Shown: positions 50,715 through 59,996 of the stretch, in pieces
Layout: every line of letters starts with the position of its first letter
Position numbering within the stretch: the stretch's first letter is position 1
Assembly (NCBI GenBank): GCA_021800445.1
Contig: JAJYYZ010000005.1
Location: 1 to 64,000 of the forward strand
Direction: 5' to 3'
From: a bacterium
Lineage (GTDB): Bacteria > Thermotogota > Thermotogae > Mesoaciditogales > Mesoaciditogaceae
Length of the DNA: 64,000 bases
Translations under genes and position numbers: made by a program
Notes under the pieces: model-generated
What the model was told of the DNA's origin: nothing
The model's database searches: none
What the model saw: only the letters and a program-made list of their open reading frames with translations

Positions 50715-52994
50715 TTAAAAATTCGCTTCTCCGGCTTTTGTCCTTCTAAATCCTCCTCTTACAGAATACATGACCGCTAAGACTATTGCCACTACACACG
50801 CTATACCAACAAGTATGGCAATTGGATTTGAAGTAGAAACACGGATTATAATTGGAGCGATTATCAAGGCTATCATGTTTATAACTTTTATCATTGGGTT
50901 TAAAGCAGGTCCGGCCGTGTCTTTAAGTGGATCACCGACCGTATCTCCTACAACCGATGCTTTGTGAGATTCAGAACCTTTCCCGCCGTATATTCCATCT
51001 TCTATGGTCTTTTTGGAATTATCCCATGCGCCACCGGATGTTGCCATAAAGACGGCCAGCAATTGGCTTGAAAGAATGGCACCAACAAGAAAACCTCCAA
51101 GCGCACCTTCTCCAAGCACTAAACCGGTGACCACAGGTGTCAATATGACGAATGTTGCCAGTGTTATAAGTTCTCTTTGAGCTGCTATAGTGCTTATCGC
51201 AACAGGTTTTTCATAATCCGGCTTGACTTTTCCTTCCATCAAACCAGGTATTTTGAACTGACGTCTTACCTCTTCAACCATCAACCCTGCTGCTTTCGCA
51301 ACAGCATTTATCATCAAAGCGGAAAAGAGCCAAGGTATCGCGCCACCTATTAAAAGGCCAACGAAAATTATCGGTGATGCTATATTTATGCCGGTAGCGA
51401 GGATCGTATCTGATGACACCACTCCCATTTGTTGTTGGACGAGTGCGATGCTCGTTAGAAAGGATCCAAATAGCGCGACTGCCGCTATGACCGCAGATCC
51501 TATTGCGACACCTTTGGTTATAGCTTTTGTCGTATTTCCAACCGCATCAAGATCTGCAAGAGACTGTCTTGATTCTTTATCCATGTTCGACATTTCGCCA
51601 AGGCCGTTCGCATTGTCAGAAATTGGACCAAACGAATCCATTCCGAGATAATTTCCGGTCAACGTAAGCATTCCTATGCCGGTCATGGCCACACCGTAAA
51701 GCGTAAAGGTAAAACCCTGACCCCAATATATCAAAACGGCTGCCAATATGGCACCAGCTATGGCCAATATCTGCCATACGGTTGCTTCGTATCCAACGAC
51801 AAGGCCTCTGAGTATCAACGTCGCCGCGCCGGTTTTTGATGCGGATGCTATATCTTTCACAGGTCTGTAACGTGTATCCGTGAAATACTTCGTTATTTCA
51901 TTAATCGCAAGTGCTAACAATATACCAGCGCTGACAGAAAAGAACGCTCTCCATTCTTGCATGTAAAACAGAGCAACAAGTGCAAATCCAATTACAGAAA
52001 TCACCGCAGAGACGTAAAATCCTCTGTTTATTGAATTCATGGCATTCTTTTCTTTACCGACACCCACAAGATATGTTCCTATTATCGACGAGATGACACC
52101 TATACCTCTTACCAAAAGCGGGAAAATAACCCATTCTATCTGGTGAGTGGTGAAGTAAAGCGCAACTCCGAGGATCAAAGCGGCAACTATTGTAACCTCG
52201 TAAGATTCAAATATATCGGCTGCCATTCCTGCGCAATCTCCGACGTTATCACCGACGAGATCGGCAACAACGGCTGCATTTCGCGGATCATCTTCCGGAA
52301 CCCCGACCTCGACCTTACCGACAAGGTCCGCACCCACATCGGCAGCTTTAGTGTATATTCCGCCACCGACTCTCATGAAAAGAGCCAATAACGTTCCGCC
52401 AAGTCCAAATCCAAGCAAAACGTCTGGAGAATCTATTCCGAAGATCATGAAGATCACCATACATCCCAAAAGACCGAGACCATTTGTGAGCATGCCCGTT
52501 ATTGTTCCATCGCGGTAGGCAAGTTTTAAAGCGTAATTAAGTCCTTTTTTCGAAGCAGCGGCAACGCGGACACTTCCCTGAACGGCCATACGCATGCCCA
52601 GTTGGCCAACCAGCAAAGAGAAAACAGCTCCCATGACGAATGCAAGCGCACGACCAATTCCAACAATTAAACTTATTTCGGCATCCGTCATTCCCTTAAA
52701 GCGAAGCAAAGCCGCAGAACTCGGGGGAATAAAATAAATCGAAAGGAAAAGTACGACAGCCAAGACGACGATCAGTGGAAGAATAGATCTGAGTTGTTTT
52801 CTGAGGTATGTGTTTGCTCCGACTCGTATTCCATCCCATACACTCTGCATTTCCTTTGCTCCCTTGTCTTCCCTCATTATTTGATTTCTGAGTAGAAGGG
52901 CATAAAGTAAGGCTACAAAGGCAATGGCAAGAATTACCCATAAAGCAACCACTTCAAAACTGGTGATGTTAGGAATTCCGAACAATAAAACCAT
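50715..52994 (-). CDS. hppA: Membrane-bound pyrophosphatase, K+-independent type
   Basis: A 759-residue, roughly 16-helix ion-pumping pyrophosphatase. The active-site loop D-V-G-A-D-L-V-G-K-V-E, D-P-R-N and D-N-V-G-D-C-A-G are conserved, as are acidic motifs near the end. The position that separates classes reads G-N-T-T-K490-A-I-T493: Lys/Thr marks the K+-independent group, whereas Ala/Gly marks the K+-dependent group. K+-independent members pump protons. The Thermotoga maritima enzyme is K+-dependent and Na+-pumping, so this one is different. Promoter with extended -10 at 53040-53045. Confidence 0.94.
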   Translation of the reverse strand: MVLLFGIPNITSFEVVALWVILAIAFVALLYALLLRNQIMREDKGAKEMQSVWDGIRVGANTYLRKQLRSILPLIVVLAVVLFLSIYFIPPSSAALLRFKGMTDAEISLIVGIGRALAFVMGAVFSLLVGQLGMRMAVQGSVRVAAASKKGLNYALKLAYRDGTITGMLTNGLGLLGCMVIFMIFGIDSPDVLLGFGLGGTLLALFMRVGGGIYTKAADVGADLVGKVEVGVPEDDPRNAAVVADLVGDNVGDCAGMAADIFESYEVTIVAALILGVALYFTTHQIEWVIFPLLVRGIGVISSIIGTYLVGVGKEKNAMNSINRGFYVSAVISVIGFALVALFYMQEWRAFFSVSAGILLALAINEITKYFTDTRYRPVKDIASASKTGAATLILRGLVVGYEATVWQILAIAGAILAAVLIYWGQGFTFTLYGVAMTGIGMLTLTGNYLGMDSFGPISDNANGLGEMSNMDKESRQSLADLDAVGNTTKAITKGVAIGSAVIAAVALFGSFLTSIALVQQQMGVVSSDTILATGINIASPIIFVGLLIGGAIPWLFSALMINAVAKAAGLMVEEVRRQFKIPGLMEGKVKPDYEKPVAISTIAAQRELITLATFVILTPVVTGLVLGEGALGGFLVGAILSSQLLAVFMATSGGAWDNSKKTIEDGIYGGKGSESHKASVVGDTVGDPLKDTAGPALNPMIKVINMIALIIAPIIIRVSTSNPIAILVGIACVVAIVLAVMYSVRGGFRRTKAGEANF

Positions 52995-53039
52995 CTCCCT
53001 TTTTTGAATTCAGTAGAAATATCCTCACTGTTTGAGAAA

Positions 53040-53047
53040 ATTATAAC
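53040..53047 (-). promoter_or_regulatory. -10 element of hppA promoter
   Basis: On the minus strand TGTTATAAT gives a TG-extended TATAAT (53045-53040), 46 bp before the start; no clear -35. Confidence 0.5.
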
Positions 53048-53081
53048 ATTTTTTATTTTTAATTGGATTACATGTCGAATA

Positions 53082-54542
53082 TCATTTATCGGTGGCTTTG
53101 AATCTTTCTTTTAAATCATTGTAAAGACCTTTGTATTCATAATACCACGAATCGTAAAATTCACTCCATGTTTTTTCAGGTTCAACGGTATTTTTCACTT
53201 TGATCCATTTTGAAACCTCTTCGAATTTCTTCCCGCTGCCCACCGCCGCAAGCATAGCGGCACCGTAAGCGCCACCTTCGTTTATTTCGGGTATCTCTAT
53301 CGGAACTTTGAAATTGGACGCTATGATTTTGACCCACTCAAGGTTGTTCGATCCACCTCCGGTCATCTTCACACTTTTCATGTCAACACGTTTTTTCACA
53401 AGTTCAAAGGAATCTCTCAATCCGAATGTAACGCCTTCTATTACCGATCTCATGATGTCTGCTTTCTCGGATAACGAAGATATGCCAAAGATGACTCCTC
53501 TTGCGTGAGGATCTCTGTGCGGTGTCCTTTCTCCGTTTAGATATGGCAGAAAGATAAGCCCCTTCGATCCTGGTGCGGTATTTCTCACCATTTCTTCTAT
53601 CTTTTCCAAACTATCGTTGGTCGCAACCATCTTTCTTGCCCAATCAAATGAACCTGTCGCTGAAAGCATGACTCCCATATAATATGAAGTACCGTCTACA
53701 ACATGGTTGAAGTAATGTAACTTGCCTTCAAGATCGGGCTCTGTCGATGACGTAACTCCGACTACCGTGCCCGACGTCCCGACGCTGACCATACAATCAC
53801 CTGGTCTAAATACACCTATTCCAAGCGCAGAGACCGCATTGTCGGCTCCACCGCATACGACTTTCACGTCTTTCCATCCCAAATCTTTTGCAAGTGATGC
53901 TTTTAGCATGCCTCTCAAAGAGTAAGACTTTGAAATGGGCGGGAAAAGTCCTTCGTCTATTTCAAGCGATTTGAGAACTTTCAAATCCCATTTTTTTGAT
54001 TTTACATCGTAGCATGCCGTTCCGGACGCGTCAGACCATTCGGTGCCAATCTCTCCCGTCAGCAGGTAGGCTATGTAATCTTTTGGCATCATGATGCGCT
54101 TTATTCTTTTGAAATTGTCTGGTTCGTTTTTTCTCATCCATAATATCTTTCCAAGGGTGAATCCTTCAAGGATTGGATTTCCAACTTCGGATATGACGTT
54201 GCGCTCTCCGCCAAGGATCTGTGTTGCTTCCTGGCATTCTTTTGTGGTTCTTTGATCGTTCCAGAGTATCGCCGGCCTTACGACATTTCCGTCTTTGTCC
54301 AAAGCCACAAGACTGTGCATCTGGCCGGATAATCCTATCGAGTCTATTTTGTACTTGTGGGATATGGATTTCAAAATATCCGTTACACCTTCCCACCAGT
54401 CCTGAGGTTTTTGCTCTGACCACGCAGGCCTGGGGTTGTAGACTTTCAGCGAACGATCAAAGAGATCAAGGATCTTGCCGTTCTCTTCAACAACGAGTGC
54501 TTTTATGCCGGTCGTTCCAATGTCTATGCCAGCGTATTTCAC
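53082..54542 (-). CDS. xylB: Xylulokinase
   Basis: XylB phosphorylates D-xylulose to xylulose 5-phosphate. FGGY motifs: D-I-G-T-T-G-I-K-A at the N-terminus, S-G-Q-M-H-S-L and P-A-I-L-W-N-D-Q-R-T (substrate), and M-T-G-G-G-S-N-N for ATP. Length (486) is typical of XylB. It overlaps xylR by 4 bp and follows xylA in the operon, which supports xylulose over other substrates. Confidence 0.94.
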   Translation of the reverse strand: MKYAGIDIGTTGIKALVVEENGKILDLFDRSLKVYNPRPAWSEQKPQDWWEGVTDILKSISHKYKIDSIGLSGQMHSLVALDKDGNVVRPAILWNDQRTTKECQEATQILGGERNVISEVGNPILEGFTLGKILWMRKNEPDNFKRIKRIMMPKDYIAYLLTGEIGTEWSDASGTACYDVKSKKWDLKVLKSLEIDEGLFPPISKSYSLRGMLKASLAKDLGWKDVKVVCGGADNAVSALGIGVFRPGDCMVSVGTSGTVVGVTSSTEPDLEGKLHYFNHVVDGTSYYMGVMLSATGSFDWARKMVATNDSLEKIEEMVRNTAPGSKGLIFLPYLNGERTPHRDPHARGVIFGISSLSEKADIMRSVIEGVTFGLRDSFELVKKRVDMKSVKMTGGGSNNLEWVKIIASNFKVPIEIPEINEGGAYGAAMLAAVGSGKKFEEVSKWIKVKNTVEPEKTWSEFYDSWYYEYKGLYNDLKERFKATDK

Positions 54543-55732
54543 AAGATTGCCTCCTTCGAAAATTCATCCATTGCCATAAGCGTACATCCTTCAAGCGTCG
54601 ATTGAATCATATCCATGGAAGAGGTCATGATTAGCAAATCTTTCGTCGCACTTTCAAGCGCTCTTTCTTTTACCTCATTCTTCAGAGTTTGAATGTACGT
54701 GTTAGGTATTTTCTCTCCCATGCCTCCTATCATCACAAACTGTGGGTTTATTATGTTGGTAAGATTTGTGATCCCGACCGCAAGGTAATGCATCATCTCG
54801 ATTAAAATATCTTGGACAATCTTATCTTTTTCACCCTTCAAAATAAGATTTTCGAATTTCTCTTTGAAGTTTTTACCTTCAAGTACTCTGCCTTTAACTT
54901 CGTATTTTCTGACTATCGTGTCTATCGAAATGTACTCCTCCCAGCATCCTCGGTTTCCACAATGACACACCGGACCGTCTGCGTAAATGCTCATATGTCC
55001 AACTTCTCCCGCTGTAAAGGAGGTACCCAAAAAGATATGGCCGTTTACAAGCAGCGCGCCTCCGACTCCTTGAGAAACGTAAACGTAAACGCCGTCTTTG
55101 AATTTGTCTATCTCTTCGTTGAAATACATCTCGGCCATCAAAGACAATTTGGCTTCATTGTCCAAATAAATAGGTATGTTCATATCCCCGAATCTTTCTT
55201 TTATGCGCTTTCCTATTTCTATCTTTGACCATTCAAGATGTGGCACTATTTCCATTGAAACGGCATTTTTGTTTACGATACCTGGTACAGAGATGGCCAA
55301 CGACATGACTTTGCTTCTCAAACTTTCATTTTTGTAAAGAGTATGAATTTTATCTACAAAGATATCAAAAAATTCATCAAAATTCGAAGATGTCTTGATC
55401 TCATAAACATTTTCAAATGAGTTATCAAGGTAACCCAGACCAATCTGGGTGTTTTCAATGCCTATTTTAACGATTATGGCCGTTGCCGCTTCTTTGGATG
55501 GAAGTAAACTTACCCTCCTTTTGCCGGGTTTGCCAGAAAAGCCCTTTTCTCCTTCCTGAACAAATTGCTTTTCGATGAGATCAAAGACTATGTTTGTAAC
55601 TGTACTTGGATTAAGTCCGGTCATCTCAACGATTTCTCTTCTGCTTATGCCAGGATATTTTCTTATGAGATTTAAAATTGTCAGTTTGTTGGACCTGCCC
55701 ATACTTTCTGAATTCATGGTTTTTATTTCCAA
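54539..55732 (-). CDS. xylR: ROK-family xylose repressor XylR
   Basis: An N-terminal winged helix (I-L-N-L-I-R-K-Y-P-G-I-S-R-R-E-I-V, S-T-V-T-N-I-V-F-D-L) is joined to a ROK kinase-like domain with the zinc motif C-H-C-G-N-R-G-C-W-E. ROK repressors of this layout bind xylose or xylan sugars and release DNA. The open frame continues 51 codons upstream into a GC-rich repeat, but CGGAGGA seven bases before the TTG at 55732 sets the true start (397 residues). It lies between xylA and xylB. Confidence 0.9.
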   Translation of the reverse strand: MEIKTMNSESMGRSNKLTILNLIRKYPGISRREIVEMTGLNPSTVTNIVFDLIEKQFVQEGEKGFSGKPGKRRVSLLPSKEAATAIIVKIGIENTQIGLGYLDNSFENVYEIKTSSNFDEFFDIFVDKIHTLYKNESLRSKVMSLAISVPGIVNKNAVSMEIVPHLEWSKIEIGKRIKERFGDMNIPIYLDNEAKLSLMAEMYFNEEIDKFKDGVYVYVSQGVGGALLVNGHIFLGTSFTAGEVGHMSIYADGPVCHCGNRGCWEEYISIDTIVRKYEVKGRVLEGKNFKEKFENLILKGEKDKIVQDILIEMMHYLAVGITNLTNIINPQFVMIGGMGEKIPNTYIQTLKNEVKERALESATKDLLIMTSSMDMIQSTLEGCTLMAMDEFSKEAIL

Positions 55733-55792
55733 ATTCTTTCCTCCGATTTTTGCTTTTAACTTATACCAAACAAAGTTCAAATTTCGAATCTT

Positions 55793-55873
55793 CGCTCCGG
55801 CAGGTGTCCCCTCGGTGTCTGGTCCTCGCGTTACTGCGGAGGCCACCTCGAAGACATCCTGCCCTTCGCTACA
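55793..55873 (-). repeat. Intergenic GC-rich repeat R3
   Basis: The core 55808-55849 shares, on the minus strand, GAGGTGGCCTCCGCAG and GCGAGGACCAGACACCGA with R1 (6914-6996) and R2 (30146-30228). The ends differ: CGAAGGGCAGGAT...CTTCG makes its own hairpin. It lies between xylA and xylR and, like R1 and R2, points along transcription. Confidence 0.75.
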
Positions 55874-55922
55874 GTAAATAAACATTCGGCTTTTAATAGT
55901 TTTAGATATTTCTATTTACGCT

Positions 55923-57242
55923 TCACTGTTCCTTGAACATGTATCTGTTCAGGATATTCTCAAGCATCTCCTGTCTCGATGAAACGTTGCCTACGTCTTT
56001 CATGTCAAGTACGTATTCTTCAAGGTCTTTAAGCGTTACTTTTTGTGAAACTATTTTCATGCCTATGCCTGTATTATAACTCGAATATCTTTCTTCTATG
56101 AATTTTTCAAAGATTTTATCGTCCAACAAACGTTTCGCTATTCTCAGTCCAAGCGCAAAGGCATCCATCCCCGCAACGTGTGCGTAGAAAAGGTCACGCT
56201 CTTCGAACGATCCGCGCCTTACATGCGCATCAAAGTTCAACCCTCCAGGCGCTATCCCATCATTCTTCAACACCTCGTACATCGCAAGTGTCGTGTCGTA
56301 GACGTTCGTCGGAAACTGGTCTGTATCCCATCCGAGTAGCGTGTCTCCCATGTTAGCATCTATGCTTCCCAACTTTCCGCTTATTCTCGCAACTCTCAAC
56401 TCATGCTGGAATGTATGCGTTGCAAGCGTTGCGTGGTTTGCCTCTATGTTGAATTTGAAATACCCATCCAATCCGTACGCTCTTAAAAACTCAAGTGCTG
56501 TTGCGACATCAAAATCGTATTGATGTTTCGTTGGCTCTTTTGGCTTCGGCTCTATCAAAAAATGCCCTGTGAACCCTATCTCTTTTGCGTAATCTTTTGC
56601 CATTCTGTAAAATCTCGCTATGTTGTCTCTTTCAAGTTTCATGTCCGTATTCAAAAGCGTGTCGTACCCTTCGCGCCCTCCCCAGAAGACGTAATTCTCT
56701 CCCCCAAGTTCTTTAGTTATCTCCATCATCTTCTTTATCTGAGCACCCGCAAATGCAAATGCGTTGGCGTTGCACGACGACGCACCGCCGTGGACGTATC
56801 TCGGATGAGAGAAAAGATTCGCGGTTCCCCACAGCATCTTTATGCCTGTCTCTTTCATGAGGCCTTTTATATGTTCAACCACTTTGTCGAGTCCTTCGTT
56901 TGTCTTCCTTAAGGTCTCCTGCTCCGGATAAAGATCTCTGTCATGGGCACAAAAGTATTTCACACCCAATTTTGACATAAATTCGAACGCCGCATCTGCC
57001 TTCGCAAGCGATGCATCGAGCGGCTCCGAATATTCAAACCATGGCCTTTTGTTGACTGCCGATCCGAACATGTCCGCACCGGTATGTCCGAATGTGTGCC
57101 AGTATGCGACTGCAAATCTGAGATGTTCTTCCATAGTTTTGTCGCCTATCTTTTCGGATGGGTTGTAGTAACGAAAGGCCATCGGATCTTTCGAGTCTTT
57201 ATCGTATTTCACCTTGCTTATACCTTCGAAATACTCTTTCAT
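55923..57242 (-). CDS. xylA: Xylose isomerase
   Basis: XylA interconverts D-xylose and D-xylulose using two divalent metals. [35 protein letters not shown] and G-S-I-D-A-N-M-G-D are all present; catalytic His lies in F-C-A-H-D-R-D. Length (439) with an N-terminal extension marks a class II enzyme, the thermostable group. Overlaps the GH3 gene by 4 bp. Confidence 0.96.
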   Translation of the reverse strand: MKEYFEGISKVKYDKDSKDPMAFRYYNPSEKIGDKTMEEHLRFAVAYWHTFGHTGADMFGSAVNKRPWFEYSEPLDASLAKADAAFEFMSKLGVKYFCAHDRDLYPEQETLRKTNEGLDKVVEHIKGLMKETGIKMLWGTANLFSHPRYVHGGASSCNANAFAFAGAQIKKMMEITKELGGENYVFWGGREGYDTLLNTDMKLERDNIARFYRMAKDYAKEIGFTGHFLIEPKPKEPTKHQYDFDVATALEFLRAYGLDGYFKFNIEANHATLATHTFQHELRVARISGKLGSIDANMGDTLLGWDTDQFPTNVYDTTLAMYEVLKNDGIAPGGLNFDAHVRRGSFEERDLFYAHVAGMDAFALGLRIAKRLLDDKIFEKFIEERYSSYNTGIGMKIVSQKVTLKDLEEYVLDMKDVGNVSSRQEMLENILNRYMFKEQ

Positions 57243-59557
57243 ATTTTTCCCCCTTCGATTTTGACAGTTGAAAAGAACTTTGGCCTTTTTTTACTCACCT
57301 TGGCATTGGACTTCAATTCCACACTTCCTCTTAACCTTATATCTTCAGAAGAACTGCCTACCATGATTTCAAATTCACCGGCCTCCACGATGAAGTTCAT
57401 CTTTGAATCGTAAAAGCCAAGAAAATCGATCGGCAATTCAAAGGTAACTGTTTTTTCTTCTCCCGCCTCGAGATGGACCTTTGCAAAACCTTTCAATTCC
57501 TTTACAGGCCTTGTAATACTTGCGATTTTATCGTTGACATACAACTGCGCAATCTCATCTCCGGAAATATTCCCTGTATTTTTAATTTTGAAACTCACAT
57601 TTATCGATCTTTCAAGATTTACGATCAAAGGATTTATTTGGAGATCTGAATATTCGAATTTCGTGTAACTTAATCCAAATCCAAATGGGAAAAGTGGTTT
57701 CGTGCTTTCTTCAACGTAATCTCCATGCCAGTTAGATCTGCCGCCGGTATGCTTGTGTGAATAATACACCGGAATCTGCCCGACAGATCTCGGAATTGAC
57801 ACCGGCAATTTGGCGGATGGATTGTAATCTCCGAATAAAATGTCGGCGACGGCATGTCCGCCTTCTTCGCCCGGTAGCCATGCTTCCAATATGGCATTCG
57901 CATGATCTGAAATCCATTTTATCGAAAACGGTCTCCCATTTACAAGCACAACTATCAAAGGTTTGCCAGTTTTGTGCAGTTCTTCTACAAGCGCTTCCTG
58001 TACACCGGGTAAATCAAGGGTATCTCTATCCCTGCCCTCACCTGTTGTTGCAGACAACGAAAGACCCGATCTGTCTCCAATGACGGCGATGACAAGGTCT
58101 GATTCTCTGGCAATTTTCAAGGCTTCGTCGAACCCGTCACGCGATGGATCGAGGCTATCGCACCCTTGCGCGTATTTAACCTTCATCTTATCAGAAACAT
58201 TTTCTTTTATGCCATCCAAAATCGATACAATCTTTACGTTTCCTTCCGTTGATTTGAGATATTTGGAAGTCGGGATAACGTCCGGAACTTCGTTATTCAC
58301 AAAGGCCTCTATGTGAGACGGATAAGAATAATCGCTGAGCATGTTTCTCCCGTTCGCCGCATTTGGACCTATAACGGCTATCGAAGTTAAATTTTTGAGT
58401 GGCAATGTGCCATCATTTTTAAGTAAAACTATCGATTCTCTCGCGGCTTTAAGTGCTATTTTTCTTTGTGAAGGTGTGTCAAAGACCGTCATGACCTTTT
58501 TTTCATCGACATCATGTTTCTTGAAAAGTCCGAGTTTGAATTTTGATTTGAGTATCCTTATAACCGCCCTGTCGAGAATGTTTACCGGAATCGTGCCATC
58601 TTTAATGCCTGATTTAAGCGCATCCGTGTAATATTTTTTTGTTGGCAATTCCACATCTATGCCCGCCTTCAGTGCTAAATACGCGGCTTCTTTCTTGTCT
58701 TTTGCCATCTTGTGATAATTCTCGATCATGTCTATTGCGGAATAATCGGAAACGACTATGCCATCGAATTTCCATTCTTCTCTTAAAATGTCGGTTAAAA
58801 GATATTTGGATGCCGCACATGGAACACCGTCTATTTCATGGTAAGCATTCATTATGGATCCTACCTTACCTGCTTTGACAGCTATTTCAAACGGTTTCAA
58901 AAAGACTTCTCTCAGTTCCCTTTCTCCCACATGAACAGGCGCACAATTCAGCCCACCTTCGGAAGCGGCGTACCCGACAAAATGTTTTGCCGTCGCCATG
59001 ATTCCGTTTTGCAAATTTCCCTGCAGAGATTTTATGTAATTGTATGCCATAACCGATATAAGATAGACGTCTTCGCCGAATGTCTCTTCTATCCTTCCCC
59101 ATCTGGGATCTCTTGAAACATCCAAAAGCGGTGCAAGCCCTTCGTGTGCACCAACTGCCCTCATCTGCGTTTTTATCACGTGCGCGATTTCAGAAACAAC
59201 GTCTGGGTTCCACGAACTCGCAATGCCTATCATTTGAGGAAAAATCGTTGCCCCTTTTGCCATGTACCCATTCAAACATTCTTCATGAACAATGGCGGGA
59301 ATACCAAGATGCGTTTTTTCGACCAAAAATTTTTGAATCTCATTTGCCACTTTTGCACTTTTTTCGGGCTGAAGACCCGAAGCACCACCGATTCGCGTTA
59401 TTTGACCTATACCGTTTGACAAAAGCGCTTTCATCTTTTTCTCGGAAAGTTCCCCTGATTCATCGAAAAGTTCATGCACCCATACAGATCCAAGTTGGGC
59501 TATCTTTTCGTCTAAAGACATTTTTGACAGAATTTCTTTGATCTTTTCATCTACCAT
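57239..59557 (-). CDS. Glycoside hydrolase family 3 (beta-xylosidase/beta-glucosidase)
   Basis: A 772-residue three-part GH3 enzyme. The catalytic nucleophile Asp is in [12 protein letters not shown], with K-H-F-V-G-Y earlier. The second alpha/beta domain ([18 protein letters not shown]) and a C-terminal fibronectin III-like domain follow. No signal peptide, so it is cytoplasmic, acting on imported oligosaccharides. Location before xylA supports beta-xylosidase, but GH3 members often cleave both. Confidence 0.93.
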   Translation of the reverse strand: MVDEKIKEILSKMSLDEKIAQLGSVWVHELFDESGELSEKKMKALLSNGIGQITRIGGASGLQPEKSAKVANEIQKFLVEKTHLGIPAIVHEECLNGYMAKGATIFPQMIGIASSWNPDVVSEIAHVIKTQMRAVGAHEGLAPLLDVSRDPRWGRIEETFGEDVYLISVMAYNYIKSLQGNLQNGIMATAKHFVGYAASEGGLNCAPVHVGERELREVFLKPFEIAVKAGKVGSIMNAYHEIDGVPCAASKYLLTDILREEWKFDGIVVSDYSAIDMIENYHKMAKDKKEAAYLALKAGIDVELPTKKYYTDALKSGIKDGTIPVNILDRAVIRILKSKFKLGLFKKHDVDEKKVMTVFDTPSQRKIALKAARESIVLLKNDGTLPLKNLTSIAVIGPNAANGRNMLSDYSYPSHIEAFVNNEVPDVIPTSKYLKSTEGNVKIVSILDGIKENVSDKMKVKYAQGCDSLDPSRDGFDEALKIARESDLVIAVIGDRSGLSLSATTGEGRDRDTLDLPGVQEALVEELHKTGKPLIVVLVNGRPFSIKWISDHANAILEAWLPGEEGGHAVADILFGDYNPSAKLPVSIPRSVGQIPVYYSHKHTGGRSNWHGDYVEESTKPLFPFGFGLSYTKFEYSDLQINPLIVNLERSINVSFKIKNTGNISGDEIAQLYVNDKIASITRPVKELKGFAKVHLEAGEEKTVTFELPIDFLGFYDSKMNFIVEAGEFEIMVGSSSEDIRLRGSVELKSNAKVSKKRPKFFSTVKIEGGKI

Positions 59558-59641
59558 TTAATTCACCTTCCAGTTCTAATTTAATACAGTTATTTTTCGG
59601 TACTATTTTCGTTTCACTTTCTTCTGATTTATCATCACCCT

Positions 59642-59661
59642 CGACAGATTTGGTTCTGTCG
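59642..59661. promoter_or_regulatory. Palindrome upstream of the GH3 gene
   Basis: CGACAGA and TCTGTCG form a perfect 7-bp inverted repeat with a 6-bp spacer, 85 bp before the GH3 start. There is no T-run, so an operator (possibly for XylR) is as likely as an RNA hairpin. Confidence 0.4.
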
Positions 59662-59675
59662 TAAATCATCAAATT

Positions 59676-59936
59676 TCATTTTTTATCTTTGTTTTGTAGA
59701 TTTTCCACATTCACATCTATAAATTTACCATTCCTTTTAACTTTTATCTCTACTTCGGCACGACCATATAAATCGTAAATCTTTGAGGATCCATCTTCTA
59801 TTCCGAAAAGATAAAATGTCATACCGTATGAATAATCGTAATCGAGCCTTGAATCGATCTTTCCAGTTGCGATCGGTGTTTTTTGCCTTAACATCAAAGG
59901 AAGATTCATATATTCATACTTTTCCGTCCATGAATT
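59676..59936 (-). pseudogene. GH31 alpha-xylosidase-like C-terminal fragment
   Basis: The open frame, bounded upstream by an in-frame TGA at 59937-59939, encodes S-W-T-E-K-Y-E-Y-M-N-L-P-L-M-L-R-Q, then L-D-Y-D-Y-S-Y-G-M-T-F-Y-L-F and E-D-G-S-S. These match the C-terminal beta-sandwich region of GH31 alpha-xylosidases (YicI type), in which L-P-L-F-V-R and D-Y-D-Y are landmarks. The catalytic barrel is wholly absent, and no ribosome site precedes the internal ATG at 59909. I read it as a remnant of a deleted gene in the xyl cluster. Confidence 0.65.
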
Positions 59937-59960
59937 TCATTGAAACATTTCTTTTAAAAA

Positions 59961-59981
59961 AGGGGGAGAAGTCCTCCCCCT
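59961..59981 (-). terminator. Terminator after the substrate-binding protein gene
   Basis: AGGGGGAG/CTCCCCCT stem (8 bp) with a five-base loop; TTTTTTAAAAG follows on the minus strand, 16 bp past the stop at 59997. Confidence 0.88.
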
Positions 59982-59996
59982 CTTGTTCTAAAATTT

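Noticed and set aside
55733-55885. 51-codon N-terminal extension of XylR
   Set aside because: It is translated repeat R3; the ribosome site places the start at 55732.
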